Assembly (NCBI GenBank): GCA_937983475.1
Contig: CALJZV010000083.1
Span: 1 to 58,140, forward strand
Direction of reading: 5' to 3'
From: an uncultured Verrucomicrobiales bacterium
GTDB lineage: Bacteria > Verrucomicrobiota > Verrucomicrobiia > Limisphaerales > JACDHS01
DNA length: 58,140 nucleotides
Shown here: positions 6,248-14,042 of the stretch, in pieces
Layout of the letters: each line of letters opens with the position of its first letter
How positions within the stretch are numbered: the stretch's first letter is position 1
Notes under the pieces: model-generated
The model's input: only the letters and a program-made list of their open reading frames with translations
Told to the model about the DNA's origin: nothing
Database searches by the model: none
Position numbers and translations under genes: made by a program

Positions 6248-8245
6248 GTGCAACTACCACTCTTCCCTCCCGAGATGAAGACCGACTGGACGCCGCCCGG
6301 CCACTTGCCCGACTTGGCCGATGCTAAGATGATAGGCCTAGACGTTGAGACGTGCGACCCCAACCTCCGCACCAAGGGGCCGGGCGGCGTGCGTAAGGAT
6401 GGCCACCTTGCCGGGGTCAGCATAGCCACAGACGACGGATTTAAGGCTTATCTACCCATAAGGCACGGCATGGGGCCGAACATGGCGGCCAGACCCGTCC
6501 TCGCGTGGCTCAGGCGGCAGCTGGGGCGGCGCAATCAGCCCAAGGTGGGAGCCAATCTGCTCTACGACCTTGAGTGGTTGGCCGTGAATGATGTGCCGGT
6601 GGAGGGGCCGTTTTGGGACGTGCAAGTTGCCGAGCCACTGCTGGATGAGAATCTGCACAGCTACAGCTTGGAGTCTATCAGTCGTAAGCACTTGGGCCGG
6701 GGCAAGGAGGAGCAGCTGCTTGAGGAGGCCGCCCTTACTTACCTCGGCCCCAAGGGCGACACTAAAGGTGACCTCTGGAAGTTGCCCGCCAAATACGTTG
6801 GCCCCTACGCGGAGGCCGATGCCGTGCTGCCCCTGCTGATCTTTGAGAAGCAACGGAAGAAGCTGGAGGAGCAGGGGCTAATGGAGGTCTTCAACTTGGA
6901 GACCCGCCTGATTCCCCTGCTGCTTGCCATGCGCCTGCGCGGCGTGCGCGTAGATGTGAATCGCGCCGAGGAGTTGGTTGACCATTTAACGGCCAAGGCC
7001 GCTAATCTACACAAGGAATTGAAGTCCTTGGCCGGGCGTGAGATCGGCGTGTGGGCCAATGATGATCTTGCTTACGCTTTCGATCAGGTGGGCGTCAGCT
7101 ACCCGCGCACCCCCAAAACAGGGAAGGGCCAGTTTCAAAAGACTTGGCTCCAAAACCACCCCGCGCCCATTGCCAAGTTGGTAGTGGATATTCGCGAGTG
7201 CGAAAAGATGCGCGATACGTTTGCCGTCAATCAAATCCTCAACAGCCACGTAGATGGCCGCGTCTATACGCAGTTCCATGCGCTGCGGAGTGACCAGTAT
7301 GGCACCGTCAGCGGAAGATTCAGCAGCAGCAACCCCAACCTGCAACAAGTGCCCAGCCGGGGCGCGTTTGCCAAGATGGTGCGCGGGCTGTTTGTGCCGG
7401 AGGAGGGTCAGCAGTGGTGGTCAGCCGACTTTAGCCAAATTGAGTTCCGGCTGATTGTCCATTATGCTGCGCTGCTGGAACTACGCGGTAGCGATGCAGC
7501 CTGCGCCATGTATAGCAGCGACCCCAAAACGGATTTCCATACCATGGTCGCCACGCTTACCGGGTTAGACCGCAAGCCCGCCAAGAACATCAACTTCGGG
7601 CTGGCCTACAACATGGGCAAGAAGAAGCTGGCCGCCAGCCTTGGCGTTGACCTTGGCACAGCCGAGGGGATGTTCATGCAGTATCATGGCAAGGTGCCTT
7701 TTGTAAAGCTGCTGAACGAGAAGTGCGTGAGCCAAGCTAATCGTCAGGGCTACGTGCGCACACTGGCAGGCCGCCGCCGTAGATTTACGCAGTGGGAAGT
7801 CAACTTCAATCACCCCGAGTATGACCGTTACAAATACGATGCCCCCATGGAATACGGGCAAGCCTTGGAACGCTACAGCGACCGCCGATTTGTGCGCCGC
7901 GCCAAGACCCACAAGGCGATGAACAGTGTTGTGCAAGGCACCGCCGCCGACCTGATGAAATACGCCATGGCCGAGGTCTGGGAGAGCGGTGTGTGTGACG
8001 TCCTCGGCGTGCCCACGCTAACCGTTCACGACGAGCTGGACGGATCTATTGAGCCCACCCCACAACACACCGAGGCCTTGATTGAGTTGGTGCAAACCAT
8101 GATCCACGCCGTTCCCCTAAAGGTGCCCGTGATGGTGGACTGTGAAATTGGCCCCAATTGGGGCGACGTAAGCGAACCCAGCGAAAACGCCCCATGGATG
8201 CGAGGACTAAAGGATGGATGCACTACCAAATTTCAACAAGAGTAA
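6248..8245 (+). CDS. polA: DNA polymerase I, family A, with 3'-5' exonuclease domain
   Basis: 665 aa from GTG 6248, chosen because AAAAGGA lies ~10 bases upstream. The N-terminal DEDDy exonuclease shows IGLDVETCD, ANLLYDLEWL and YAEADAVLPL. The polymerase domain has motif A WWSADFSQIEFR, motif B/O-helix KPAKNINFGLAYNMG and motif C TVHDELDGS. No 5' nuclease domain is present, as is usual in phage enzymes. The O-helix residue matching E. coli Phe762 is Phe, the state associated with virulent phages. It would replicate the genome and accept the hydroxymethylated nucleotide from the genes upstream (inference). The next gene overlaps its end by 32 bases. Confidence 0.95.
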   Translation: MQLPLFPPEMKTDWTPPGHLPDLADAKMIGLDVETCDPNLRTKGPGGVRKDGHLAGVSIATDDGFKAYLPIRHGMGPNMAARPVLAWLRRQLGRRNQPKVGANLLYDLEWLAVNDVPVEGPFWDVQVAEPLLDENLHSYSLESISRKHLGRGKEEQLLEEAALTYLGPKGDTKGDLWKLPAKYVGPYAEADAVLPLLIFEKQRKKLEEQGLMEVFNLETRLIPLLLAMRLRGVRVDVNRAEELVDHLTAKAANLHKELKSLAGREIGVWANDDLAYAFDQVGVSYPRTPKTGKGQFQKTWLQNHPAPIAKLVVDIRECEKMRDTFAVNQILNSHVDGRVYTQFHALRSDQYGTVSGRFSSSNPNLQQVPSRGAFAKMVRGLFVPEEGQQWWSADFSQIEFRLIVHYAALLELRGSDAACAMYSSDPKTDFHTMVATLTGLDRKPAKNINFGLAYNMGKKKLAASLGVDLGTAEGMFMQYHGKVPFVKLLNEKCVSQANRQGYVRTLAGRRRRFTQWEVNFNHPEYDRYKYDAPMEYGQALERYSDRRFVRRAKTHKAMNSVVQGTAADLMKYAMAEVWESGVCDVLGVPTLTVHDELDGSIEPTPQHTEALIELVQTMIHAVPLKVPVMVDCEIGPNWGDVSEPSENAPWMRGLKDGCTTKFQQE

Positions 8246-8693
8246 GCGTGACCCCAAAGAGGAGATCAACGAAAAGCGATTGCGTGAGTGGCTGATGCGC
8301 CTGCATGGCGTCCACTGGCAGCCGGTGGAAACCTACACCAGCCAAGGCGTTCCGGATCTGAATTATCGGACGCTCAATCACGAAGGATGGATAGAACTGA
8401 AAACCATACGCCGCCCAGCGCGCGCCAGCACGTTGGTCAACATAGAACTGCGCTCCAGTCAGGTGGCGTGGATAAGCAAACGTCAACAGGCTGGCGGCAC
8501 GGTTTGGGTGTTGCTGGCGATTGGCTACCACACGCTCGTTCTGCTTACGGGCCACGCAGCTCTAGAACTGCAAATGAACCCCCAGCCCTACAAAGGGCTT
8601 TTAGATTATGCGAGCTGGTATTGTGAGCTTCGCCCATGGCCGCGAGAAACTCTACTTGCGCCTTTAGATAAAGGCTACGGCGACGACGGCTAA
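8214..8693 (+). CDS. PD-(D/E)XK nuclease, VRR-NUC/resolvase-like
   Basis: 159 aa. The nuclease core is TSQGVPDLNYR followed by GWIELKTIRRP, i.e. G-[V]-P-D-x17-E-x-K, with Glu in the N-terminal EEINEKRLREWL helix. This matches small VRR-NUC or Holliday-junction-resolvase-like nucleases of phages. It overlaps the polymerase gene end by 32 bases, so it is cotranscribed with replication. Likely tasks are resolving branched replication or packaging intermediates, or trimming flaps the polymerase cannot remove. Confidence 0.75.
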   Translation: MDALPNFNKSKRDPKEEINEKRLREWLMRLHGVHWQPVETYTSQGVPDLNYRTLNHEGWIELKTIRRPARASTLVNIELRSSQVAWISKRQQAGGTVWVLLAIGYHTLVLLTGHAALELQMNPQPYKGLLDYASWYCELRPWPRETLLAPLDKGYGDDG

Positions 8694-8722
8694 AAATATT
8701 TTTGAAAAGTCTAAAATAAATC

Positions 8723-8779
8723 TTGCGCTAGTCTTTTTCTCTGCTATACTCGTTTCACAATCAAGGGGCGTCAATCCCC
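8723..8779 (+). promoter_or_regulatory. promoter P2 with hairpin leader
   Basis: TTGCGC 8723-8728, 16-bp spacer, TATACT 8745-8750, preceded by the recurrent A-rich TCTAAAATAAATC. The leader carries GGGG (8765-8768), a 7-base loop and CCCC (8776-8779), then AAAAGAAAGCGAGAAAGAAAA directly before ATG 8801. It is one of four closely related promoter-leader modules. Confidence 0.8.
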
Positions 8780-8800
8780 AAAAGAAAGCGAGAAAGAAAA

Positions 8801-9298
8801 ATGACAGCCAACCTCTTCAAAGACAAGACCCACTACTTCACCATCAGCCCCCGGAAGCACGTCATCTTCGAAATGGGCCTCTGTGAAAACTGCGAGTGTG
8901 AAGTTCAGGAGCCCAACGCCGTCACGATGCTTGAGCCCGAGTCCAAGGTCAAGCGCATGAAGCTGGAGAAGGTCGACCAACTGCCCGACGAGCTGGGCTA
9001 CAGCGAAGAGTTCGGCGGGGCCGTTTGCTGCGACTGCTACAACAAGATCGAAAACGAGAAGAAGGAAGAGGCCCGCAAGAAACTCCAGACCATGAACAAA
9101 GTCAACCGCACCATCGGTGACATCGTGGATTTCGTGAACGACGCCTACCCCACCCACAACCGCGAAGCCCGGATGTTCTACGTCCTCAAGGCGGTGCAGC
9201 CCATAGTGGAAGGCTTGGGCGGCGAGGAGCAAGGCGTGACCGAGGATGTGCTTGAGGCCAGCGTCCGCGATCACTTCAACTGGAAGGGGGTAAAATAA
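8801..9298 (+). CDS. small cysteine-rich protein, possible zinc binder
   Basis: 165 aa, family not recognised. Residues ~27-90 hold two cysteine clusters, CENCEC and CCDCYN, separated by an acidic loop, which could bind one zinc. A Lys/Glu helix (EKKEEARKKLQ) and a C-terminal helical region follow. It is the first gene behind promoter P2 and has the standard purine-rich leader. Position suggests an early host-directed or regulatory protein (inference). Confidence 0.75.
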   Translation: MTANLFKDKTHYFTISPRKHVIFEMGLCENCECEVQEPNAVTMLEPESKVKRMKLEKVDQLPDELGYSEEFGGAVCCDCYNKIENEKKEEARKKLQTMNKVNRTIGDIVDFVNDAYPTHNREARMFYVLKAVQPIVEGLGGEEQGVTEDVLEASVRDHFNWKGVK

Positions 9299-9544
9299 CC
9301 CGGCAGGATGAGAAGCCGGTTGGACGGACGGGGGCTGTTTACCCACTCCCGTCCTTCCAGCTGGCGGTTCAACCGCGAGAAAGGATTGGGCAGGCAATGA
9401 GTCGAGGCTGTTGGACTCCTAGCCGCCGTTCTGCTCCAGACGCCAAGCACCAATAGAGCAGGCCCAAGGATGCGCAAGGGGTGGCGGCAGGCCACCGCCG
9501 CCCCGGCCATCCACAAATTATTTTTCAAAATCTAAAAATAAATC
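9299..9544 (+). other. gene-free, hairpin-rich spacer, possible structured RNA
   Basis: About 245 bases without a convincing ORF. Several inverted repeats are visible: CCGGC..GCCGG near 9300-9322, GGACGGG..CCCGTCC near 9330-9357, GCGGTT..AACCGC near 9363-9376 and GTGGC..GCCAC/GGCGG..CCGCC near 9481-9502. The RNA could be a 3' UTR with stabilising stems or a small noncoding RNA. No tRNA T-arm consensus and no U-tract after the stems. Confidence 0.3.
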
Positions 9545-9600
9545 TTGCAAGGTCTGAGGAATCAATTATAATCGTTTCATAATCAAGGGCAGTAAGTCCC
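9545..9600 (+). promoter_or_regulatory. promoter P3 with hairpin leader
   Basis: TTGCAA 9545-9550, 16-bp spacer, consensus TATAAT 9567-9572, with the A-rich TCTAAAAATAAATC upstream. GGG 9587-9589 and CCC 9598-9600 form the small leader hairpin, followed by GAAAGAGGAAAGCGAGAAAG before ATG 9632. Confidence 0.85.
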
Positions 9601-9631
9601 GCGCAACCAGAAAGAGGAAAGCGAGAAAGCC

Positions 9632-10135
9632 ATGATCAACTTCACCAAACTTACCTACGAAGAATTCAGCCAGCACGAGATCTTCCGGGGCTACCGCAAC
9701 GCCGAGGCCATCTACCTTGCCCAGCTGGGCAACGGCGACATCGTTGTCATCGGCGCATACACCGGCTGCTTCGTCCCCTTCTACTCGGGCCACATCTACT
9801 TCGGCGGCGTAGAGCAAACCGACTGGCACAACGGCACAGCCATAGGGACCAACGGCATGTTGGACATCATTCTGTCCCCCCGCGATGGCAGCCAATCAGC
9901 CTTCCGCATCGACAGCACCCTGCTCCAGCCCATGTCACGCACGGTGGCGGCCAGCCGCTCAGAAGACGCCGCCGCCCGTCGCACCGTGATCGCCAACCTG
10001 CGCAACGCCGTGCGCAAGGCCATGCAGTTCGCCGCCCGCCAGAACCTGAACACAGGCGGCGCGCGGGAAGACCAGACCAACGGCCAGCCCACCACCAACA
10101 TCACCAAAGAGATCGCAGCCCACATCATAGACTAA
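9632..10135 (+). CDS. unknown early protein
   Basis: 167 aa, not recognised. An N-terminal mixed alpha/beta region (residues 1-95) with many aromatic residues (IFRGYRNAEAIYLAQ, FVPFYSGHIYFGG) is followed by an Ala/Arg-rich amphipathic helix (AAARRTVIANLRNAVRKAMQFAARQ) and a polar tail. There are no membrane segments or catalytic signature. It sits alone behind promoter P3 and the hairpin leader. Confidence 0.7.
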   Translation: MINFTKLTYEEFSQHEIFRGYRNAEAIYLAQLGNGDIVVIGAYTGCFVPFYSGHIYFGGVEQTDWHNGTAIGTNGMLDIILSPRDGSQSAFRIDSTLLQPMSRTVAASRSEDAAARRTVIANLRNAVRKAMQFAARQNLNTGGAREDQTNGQPTTNITKEIAAHIID

Positions 10136-10174
10136 CCCACCCCATTGGAAAACCTAAGAAAGCGAGAAAGAAGA

Positions 10175-10447
10175 ATGAAAGACCTACTCCAACAAGCCGC
10201 CCAAGTAATCCGCGAGGGACGCACCATCGTCCGCCCCCACCATGCCGCCAACGGCGCGCTCACGCATCGCATCTATATAAAGCTGGGCCGCGCCGAGCTG
10301 ATTCATAGTGGCCCATTTTTCTGGTTCCTGTTCCCCGCGCACAGCGGACGCAAGACGCAGGAACAGGTTGCGCAGTTTCCCATTGGCTGCGGCCTTGCCC
10401 AAGCGTGGGAGGAGCGCATGGAGCACGACGCGGAGGTTCACGCCTGA
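10175..10447 (+). CDS. small unknown early protein
   Basis: 90 aa. The start at 10175 is chosen because it directly follows TAAGAAAGCGAGAAAGAAG, the purine leader that precedes the other genes of this block. The sequence begins with an amphipathic helix and continues with beta-strand-like segments around RIYIKLGRAELIHSG. No family recognised. Its stop overlaps the next start (TGATG), so the two are translationally coupled. Confidence 0.65.
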   Translation: MKDLLQQAAQVIREGRTIVRPHHAANGALTHRIYIKLGRAELIHSGPFFWFLFPAHSGRKTQEQVAQFPIGCGLAQAWEERMEHDAEVHA

Positions 10448-10866
10448 TGGACTTCAACCAACTAGAACGCGGGCGGCAAACGCTCGTTCTGTCGCACAAG
10501 CACTACGTGATGGAGGGGACGCTGCTGGAGAAGTGCAGCGGCTCCCTCATCCAGCTGCAGAGTCCGCTGACGGGGTTTATCGTTGCGCTGGAGCTGCCCC
10601 ACGTTAAGGACTGCCTCCAGATTGACCGTCACCCGTGGTGGCTGGCCAAGCAGAACCGGGGCGGGCGCAGCGTTTACATGCGCCGCCTGACCGACACCCT
10701 CGTGGTCGTCCAGCAAATAACGCCCGACGTCGACTGGCGCATGATGGCTGCAAGTTGCGCCATGCACGACCACACGCCGCAGCACGTTCTTGGCGAACAT
10801 GAGATGCAGCTGGCCCAGCGAAAGTTCCTAAGTAAGCCCGGATCTAAAGGCTTTTCTGTGATCTAA
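10447..10866 (+). CDS. unknown early protein
   Basis: 139 aa, beginning at ATG 10447 inside the TGATG overlap with the gene before. The first half looks like a small beta-barrel (LVLSHKHYVMEGTLLEKCSG, GFIVALELPHVKDCL). The second half is helical, with a QLAQRKFLSKPGSKG basic end. No known family. Cotranscribed with the previous two genes from P3. Confidence 0.7.
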   Translation: MDFNQLERGRQTLVLSHKHYVMEGTLLEKCSGSLIQLQSPLTGFIVALELPHVKDCLQIDRHPWWLAKQNRGGRSVYMRRLTDTLVVVQQITPDVDWRMMAASCAMHDHTPQHVLGEHEMQLAQRKFLSKPGSKGFSVI

Positions 10867-10896
10867 AAATAATTCTAAAAAAGTCTAAAATAAATC

Positions 10897-10953
10897 TTGC
10901 ATTAATCTCAGATTGTGATATAATCGTTTTCATAATCAAGGGGGAGTCACCCC
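10897..10953 (+). promoter_or_regulatory. promoter P4 with hairpin leader
   Basis: TTGCAT 10897-10902, 16-bp spacer, consensus TATAAT 10919-10924, A-rich TCTAAAATAAATC upstream. The leader hairpin pairs GGGG (10941-10944) with CCCC (10950-10953) and is followed by GAAAGAAAGCGAGAAAGAAAA before ATG 10975. Confidence 0.85.
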
Positions 10954-10974
10954 GAAAGAAAGCGAGAAAGAAAA

Positions 10975-11334
10975 ATGGAAAACACAATCAAACTCACCGC
11001 CAACGAAATCGACGCGCTGGAAGTCTGCCTTAACTACGACACCCGCGAAGGACAGCTCAGCGACAACTACTCCAACGCTGGCGCAGCCGAAATCGCAGCG
11101 GCCTGCGGCATCAGCAAGAGAGCAGCCGGGGGCGTCATCACCAGCCTGCAGAAGAAAGGCCTCGGCATGATGGACGACGAAGGCGACGACATCTTCTGGC
11201 TCAGTGAGAAGGGTGTCAACACCATCTTTGACTACATCGAAGAAGCTCGCAACACCAAGCCCGCCGCCGACCCCCGCATCGAGATCCTTCGCAAAGTCGA
11301 AGTGACCACCGAAGAAGTTTCCGACTGGACGTAA
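10975..11334 (+). CDS. winged-helix DNA-binding protein
   Basis: 119 aa. Residues ~36-75 read AAEIAAACGISKRAAGGVI then TSLQKKGLGMMD and DIFWLSEKG, a helix-turn-helix with recognition helix and beta wing as in MarR/GntR-type or phage wHTH regulators. The C-terminus is acidic. With its own promoter (P4), it is a candidate regulator of the early block or of host genes. Confidence 0.7.
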   Translation: MENTIKLTANEIDALEVCLNYDTREGQLSDNYSNAGAAEIAAACGISKRAAGGVITSLQKKGLGMMDDEGDDIFWLSEKGVNTIFDYIEEARNTKPAADPRIEILRKVEVTTEEVSDWT

Positions 11335-11342
11335 TCCTCACC

Positions 11343-11364
11343 GGGCGGCCCTCCGGGGCCGCCC
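11343..11364 (+). terminator. GC-rich hairpin, weak terminator or mRNA-end stem
   Basis: GGGCGGCCC (11343-11351) pairs with GGGCCGCCC (11356-11364) over a 4-base loop. No U-tract follows, so it may stabilise a processed 3' end rather than terminate. Confidence 0.4.
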
Positions 11365-11393
11365 ATCCACACCACACAAAAGGAGAAAGAAGA

Positions 11394-11702
11394 ATGAAAA
11401 GCAAACTGGTCACCATCCAACTCACCGAGGAGCAGTGCGAACAGATTAGCCTAGCCCTCAAAGCCCGCGAGGACTACCTGACCGACGAAGCAACCACCGC
11501 AGCCGGGCAAGCCTACCAATCCACCGGGGATCAACGGAAATACTTCCGACGCAAGATGAAGGGCTACCGCTGCACCAAGGCTCTGGTGGACAAGACTTGG
11601 CAAGCCCTCTATCATACTGTCATGGCCCACCGCACAGTCGGACCAATGCCGCCCCTTGCCGGTGTAGACAGACTTGAGAAAAGGAAATCAAAAAAGTCTT
11701 AA
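11394..11702 (+). CDS. small unknown early protein
   Basis: 102 aa behind AAAGGAGAAAGAAG. It starts with a beta strand (KLVTIQLTEEQCEQ) and a helix, then a basic stretch (RKYFRRKMKGYR) and a charged end. No family recognised. It lies between P4 and P5 and is probably read from P4 past the hairpin at 11343. Confidence 0.65.
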   Translation: MKSKLVTIQLTEEQCEQISLALKAREDYLTDEATTAAGQAYQSTGDQRKYFRRKMKGYRCTKALVDKTWQALYHTVMAHRTVGPMPPLAGVDRLEKRKSKKS

Positions 11703-11710
11703 AATAAATC

Positions 11711-11768
11711 TTGCAATCAGTCTTAGACTCAATTAGAATGCACCATAATCAACGGCCATAGTGCCCGC
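11711..11768 (+). promoter_or_regulatory. promoter P5 with hairpin leader
   Basis: TTGCAA 11711-11716, 17-bp spacer, TAGAAT 11734-11739, upstream TCTTAAAATAAATC. The leader holds a shorter hairpin, GGC (11754-11756) with GCC (11763-11765), then AGAAAGAAGAAAGCGAGAAAG before ATG 11802. The stem differs in sequence from P2-P4 but keeps pairing. Confidence 0.75.
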
Positions 11769-11801
11769 GAAAATTAGAAAGAAGAAAGCGAGAAAGAAAC
11801 A

Positions 11802-12449
11802 ATGAGAACCCCAATCCACCCCTACTGCCCGCAGCTTACCCTCGAGGAAAACCTGATAGACGGCCCCGCCGTCTTGGATCCCGAGCGCAACCAACCCCTG
11901 ATGGAAACCAACATGCTTCAGGACTTGCTGACCCACAGCCCGTCCGATGCCATCCAGCTCCTGCCCGGCCTACACCTTGCGCTGTTTGAAGCCCCCGTGC
12001 CTGCCGGTGCCGACCTTACCCTGCTCGAGCAGAAGATCCTCTACGCCCTCCAGCTGCGGGGCCGCGCCCGCTGCGGCGAGCCTGTGAGCCCTGTTCTCCA
12101 GAGCCGATACAACAGGGCTATGCAAATGCTGCCTGCCACGCAGACCGCTCAGCTCCTCATCGCCGCCAAGCAGGCCAACCAAGCAGTGCGGCAGGGCAAA
12201 GATCGCTTCGGCGAGGCCGACACCAGCGGCGCGCCCCGGCAGAAGCGCGTTGGTGGTGGCTACGCTGGCAAAATGCTGCGGATGACGGGCAAGCCCAACC
12301 CGCACCGGGAGGGCACGAAGTCGCACGGGTGGTTCCAGCTGCTACGCGACGGCATGACGGTTGAGGAGTATCTTACGGCGGGCGGGTTCACCCACTATAT
12401 CAAGTTCGCCATCGAACACGCTCTGATCAAACTTGAGGAGGTTAAATAG
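11802..12449 (+). CDS. unknown protein sharing the C-terminal module of the 356-1027 protein
   Basis: 215 aa, last gene of the rightward early block, ending at TAG 12447-12449. The N-terminal ~140 residues are helical with no known family. The C-terminal ~60 residues (NPHREGTKSHGWFQLLR, MTVEEY, AGGFTHYI) repeat almost exactly the end of the protein at 356-1027, which has an unrelated N-terminus. The shared block is therefore a mobile binding or targeting module. A bidirectional terminator follows. Confidence 0.75.
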   Translation: MRTPIHPYCPQLTLEENLIDGPAVLDPERNQPLMETNMLQDLLTHSPSDAIQLLPGLHLALFEAPVPAGADLTLLEQKILYALQLRGRARCGEPVSPVLQSRYNRAMQMLPATQTAQLLIAAKQANQAVRQGKDRFGEADTSGAPRQKRVGGGYAGKMLRMTGKPNPHREGTKSHGWFQLLRDGMTVEEYLTAGGFTHYIKFAIEHALIKLEEVK

Positions 12450-12480
12450 ATTCGGCCCAGCTTGGGTCGGGTAGGCGCGC

Positions 12481-12508
12481 GCCGTCCCCTCACGGGGGCG
12501 GCGTTTGC
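12481..12508 (+). terminator. terminator between convergent operons
   Basis: GCCGTCCCC (12481-12489) pairs with GGGGGCGGC (12494-12502) over TCAC, 9 bp with one G-U, followed by GTTTGCTTT. It ends rightward early transcription 32 bases past the last stop. A second small stem, CCCAGCTTGGG (near 12457), could serve the leftward virion operon. Confidence 0.7.
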
Positions 12509-12509
12509 T

Positions 12510-12953
12510 TTACCAGCGAGAGCGCGTGCCCCGGAGATCCACGTGCCAGCCCCAATCGTATTCATGGAACCCGCCTTGGCTGCCCACCAGTATATCCAGC
12601 GCGGTGCCGAAGTCATCCGGCAGGTTGCGCCGCTTGATATCAGCCGCCAATCCGTAGAGATGCTGACTCCCTTTACCGGGCAAAGCCGTCGTTTCGGGCT
12701 TCCCCCCGACGGCTTCATTGTGCATGGGGCAGCGGTAAGCACACGAGAGCGAGAGCGGCTGACCGCTGGCCGTGCGCACTGCTTGGAGGAAGTCCAACAG
12801 GCGGCTATCTACCAGCACCACCTTGCACCCCGGATACCGCACGCCCACGGGCTTGCCCTCTTCCTTGGCCTTGTCACAGTGGCATTGCACCTCACGCAAA
12901 CGGAAGTTGTCCCATCGCCAGTTCGCGCCAGCATTAAATGGATTGATGATCAT
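12510..12953 (-). CDS. endolysin, M15-type peptidase
   Basis: 147 aa. Zinc-peptidase motifs of the M15 (D-Ala-D-Ala carboxypeptidase-like) family: SQHLYGLAAD (His98, Asp105) and WHVDLRG (His137). LSLSCAYRCPMHN corresponds to the conserved strand before the first motif. It should cut peptidoglycan cross-bridges at lysis. No signal peptide, so release would need a holin. It overlaps the PLA2-like gene by ATGA and is the last gene of the leftward transcript, far from the holin-like genes near 31 kb. Confidence 0.88.
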   Translation of the reverse strand: MIINPFNAGANWRWDNFRLREVQCHCDKAKEEGKPVGVRYPGCKVVLVDSRLLDFLQAVRTASGQPLSLSCAYRCPMHNEAVGGKPETTALPGKGSQHLYGLAADIKRRNLPDDFGTALDILVGSQGGFHEYDWGWHVDLRGTRSRW

Positions 12954-13192
12954 CGCTTTCTACCTGCTTTCCACCAGAAGAACCAGCCAAATGTTCGCAC
13001 GCCGCGATAATAGAGATACGCATAGCGGCGTCGCTTTTTATTAGTGCCCGCCTTGCGCAGCATACAGAGGAGGAACCGCCGATCGGCCCGGCGACGACTC
13101 ACACGCTGGCGTCCGTAGTCCACGTCGTGCCGGGCGCAACAACGGCCGAACCATAGGTCGGGGACACCAGTGCAGTGGTCGGGCGGCTTCAT
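12950..13192 (-). CDS. small phospholipase A2-like protein
   Basis: 80 aa. The first 45 residues read HCTGVPDLWFGRCCARHDVDYG: a Cys-rich loop and CCxxHDxxY (Cys18-19, His22, Asp23, Tyr26), the calcium-loop/active-site signature of secreted phospholipase A2. The remainder is strongly basic with aromatic residues (YAYLYYRG, TFGWFFWWKAGRKR), possibly a membrane-associating tail. It overlaps the endolysin gene by 4 bases, so a role in lysis or envelope attack is plausible. The protein is shorter than cellular PLA2s (~120 aa), so activity is uncertain. Confidence 0.55.
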   Translation of the reverse strand: MKPPDHCTGVPDLWFGRCCARHDVDYGRQRVSRRRADRRFLLCMLRKAGTNKKRRRYAYLYYRGVRTFGWFFWWKAGRKR

Positions 13193-13211
13193 GGCAACGA
13201 GTGCTCATCCT

Positions 13212-14030
13212 CTAGTAAAGATACTCCAGCTCAAATCCGAACTTACCGTTGCCGCCGCCGTTCTTATTGTAACGAAAGCGAATGATGGTGTTGGCTGGAA
13301 TATAGTTACCCCCAATCTTTGAGTCCCCCACGGTTACACGTCCGGGGTCAAATAGTTTATACTTATGGATCATCTTGACTGTGCGCTTTACAAGTGTTGA
13401 CACCGCATGGTTTTGCGTTGCGTTGTTTTCTACCGTAACCACACCGCCAGTAATGTCAGTCACGCATCCCAAGTTGTCGCCACCGATGTCTACGAAGCTG
13501 CCGATGAACAGGTTTGCCAGCGCAGTCACGTCGGGCGTGAAGGTGTTCTCGGCATCGTTCATCTGTGCGGCAAGAGTGCCCACAACCGCATCGGGCGCAA
13601 TTTGAACCTCTATCTCATCGCCTTTGAGATTACCGACGCCAATATACTGCGCCGACAATAATGATACCGGGTGCGGAAAAGTAATGTCCTCTTGAATCCA
13701 TCCGTCTGCCTCGGGCGTTTTGTCGAGGTCAATCTCAACCGTGCGCGATTGGAATCGTCCGCCCGTTTTAAGCACGCCCGGCTCCTCAACAATCAGCACT
13801 TCAGAAGGCGGTGCGGGTGGCGGTGTGCCAGTGTGCGCAGCAGCCACGGCATCAAAGGCCGTTTCGTCAGCGGTGGGCAGCACGTCTTTGAACCACACAT
13901 CAACCGCGCTGCCTTCTACATCAATATGAGAGACGCCAATTGTAATCAGCGGATCAGCGGCAATCTCTGCGGCAAGGCTGTCGCTATTGACCGGAGAAAT
14001 GGTTTTTTCATACTTGGTTTGAGTAGGCAT
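13212..14030 (-). CDS. virion-associated protein, probable distal tail or fibre component
   Basis: 272 aa, unrecognised. Acidic and Thr/Val-rich with beta-strand character throughout; Pro-rich linker near residue 70 (TGTPPPAPPSE), then LSAQYIGVGNLKGDEIEVQ and NTIIRFRYNKNGGGNGKFG near the C-terminus. It sits between the repeat-bearing fibre gene and the lysis genes, in a leftward run of tail genes, which supports a receptor-binding or fibre-tip role. Confidence 0.6.
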   Translation of the reverse strand: MPTQTKYEKTISPVNSDSLAAEIAADPLITIGVSHIDVEGSAVDVWFKDVLPTADETAFDAVAAAHTGTPPPAPPSEVLIVEEPGVLKTGGRFQSRTVEIDLDKTPEADGWIQEDITFPHPVSLLSAQYIGVGNLKGDEIEVQIAPDAVVGTLAAQMNDAENTFTPDVTALANLFIGSFVDIGGDNLGCVTDITGGVVTVENNATQNHAVSTLVKRTVKMIHKYKLFDPGRVTVGDSKIGGNYIPANTIIRFRYNKNGGGNGKFGFELEYLY

Positions 14031-14042
14031 GGTGCGCGTCTC

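Noticed and set aside
9340..9420. tRNA gene with GCGGTTCAACCGC as T-arm
   Set aside because: Only short pairing around TTCAA, no matching acceptor stem, anticodon arm or 7-base T-loop.
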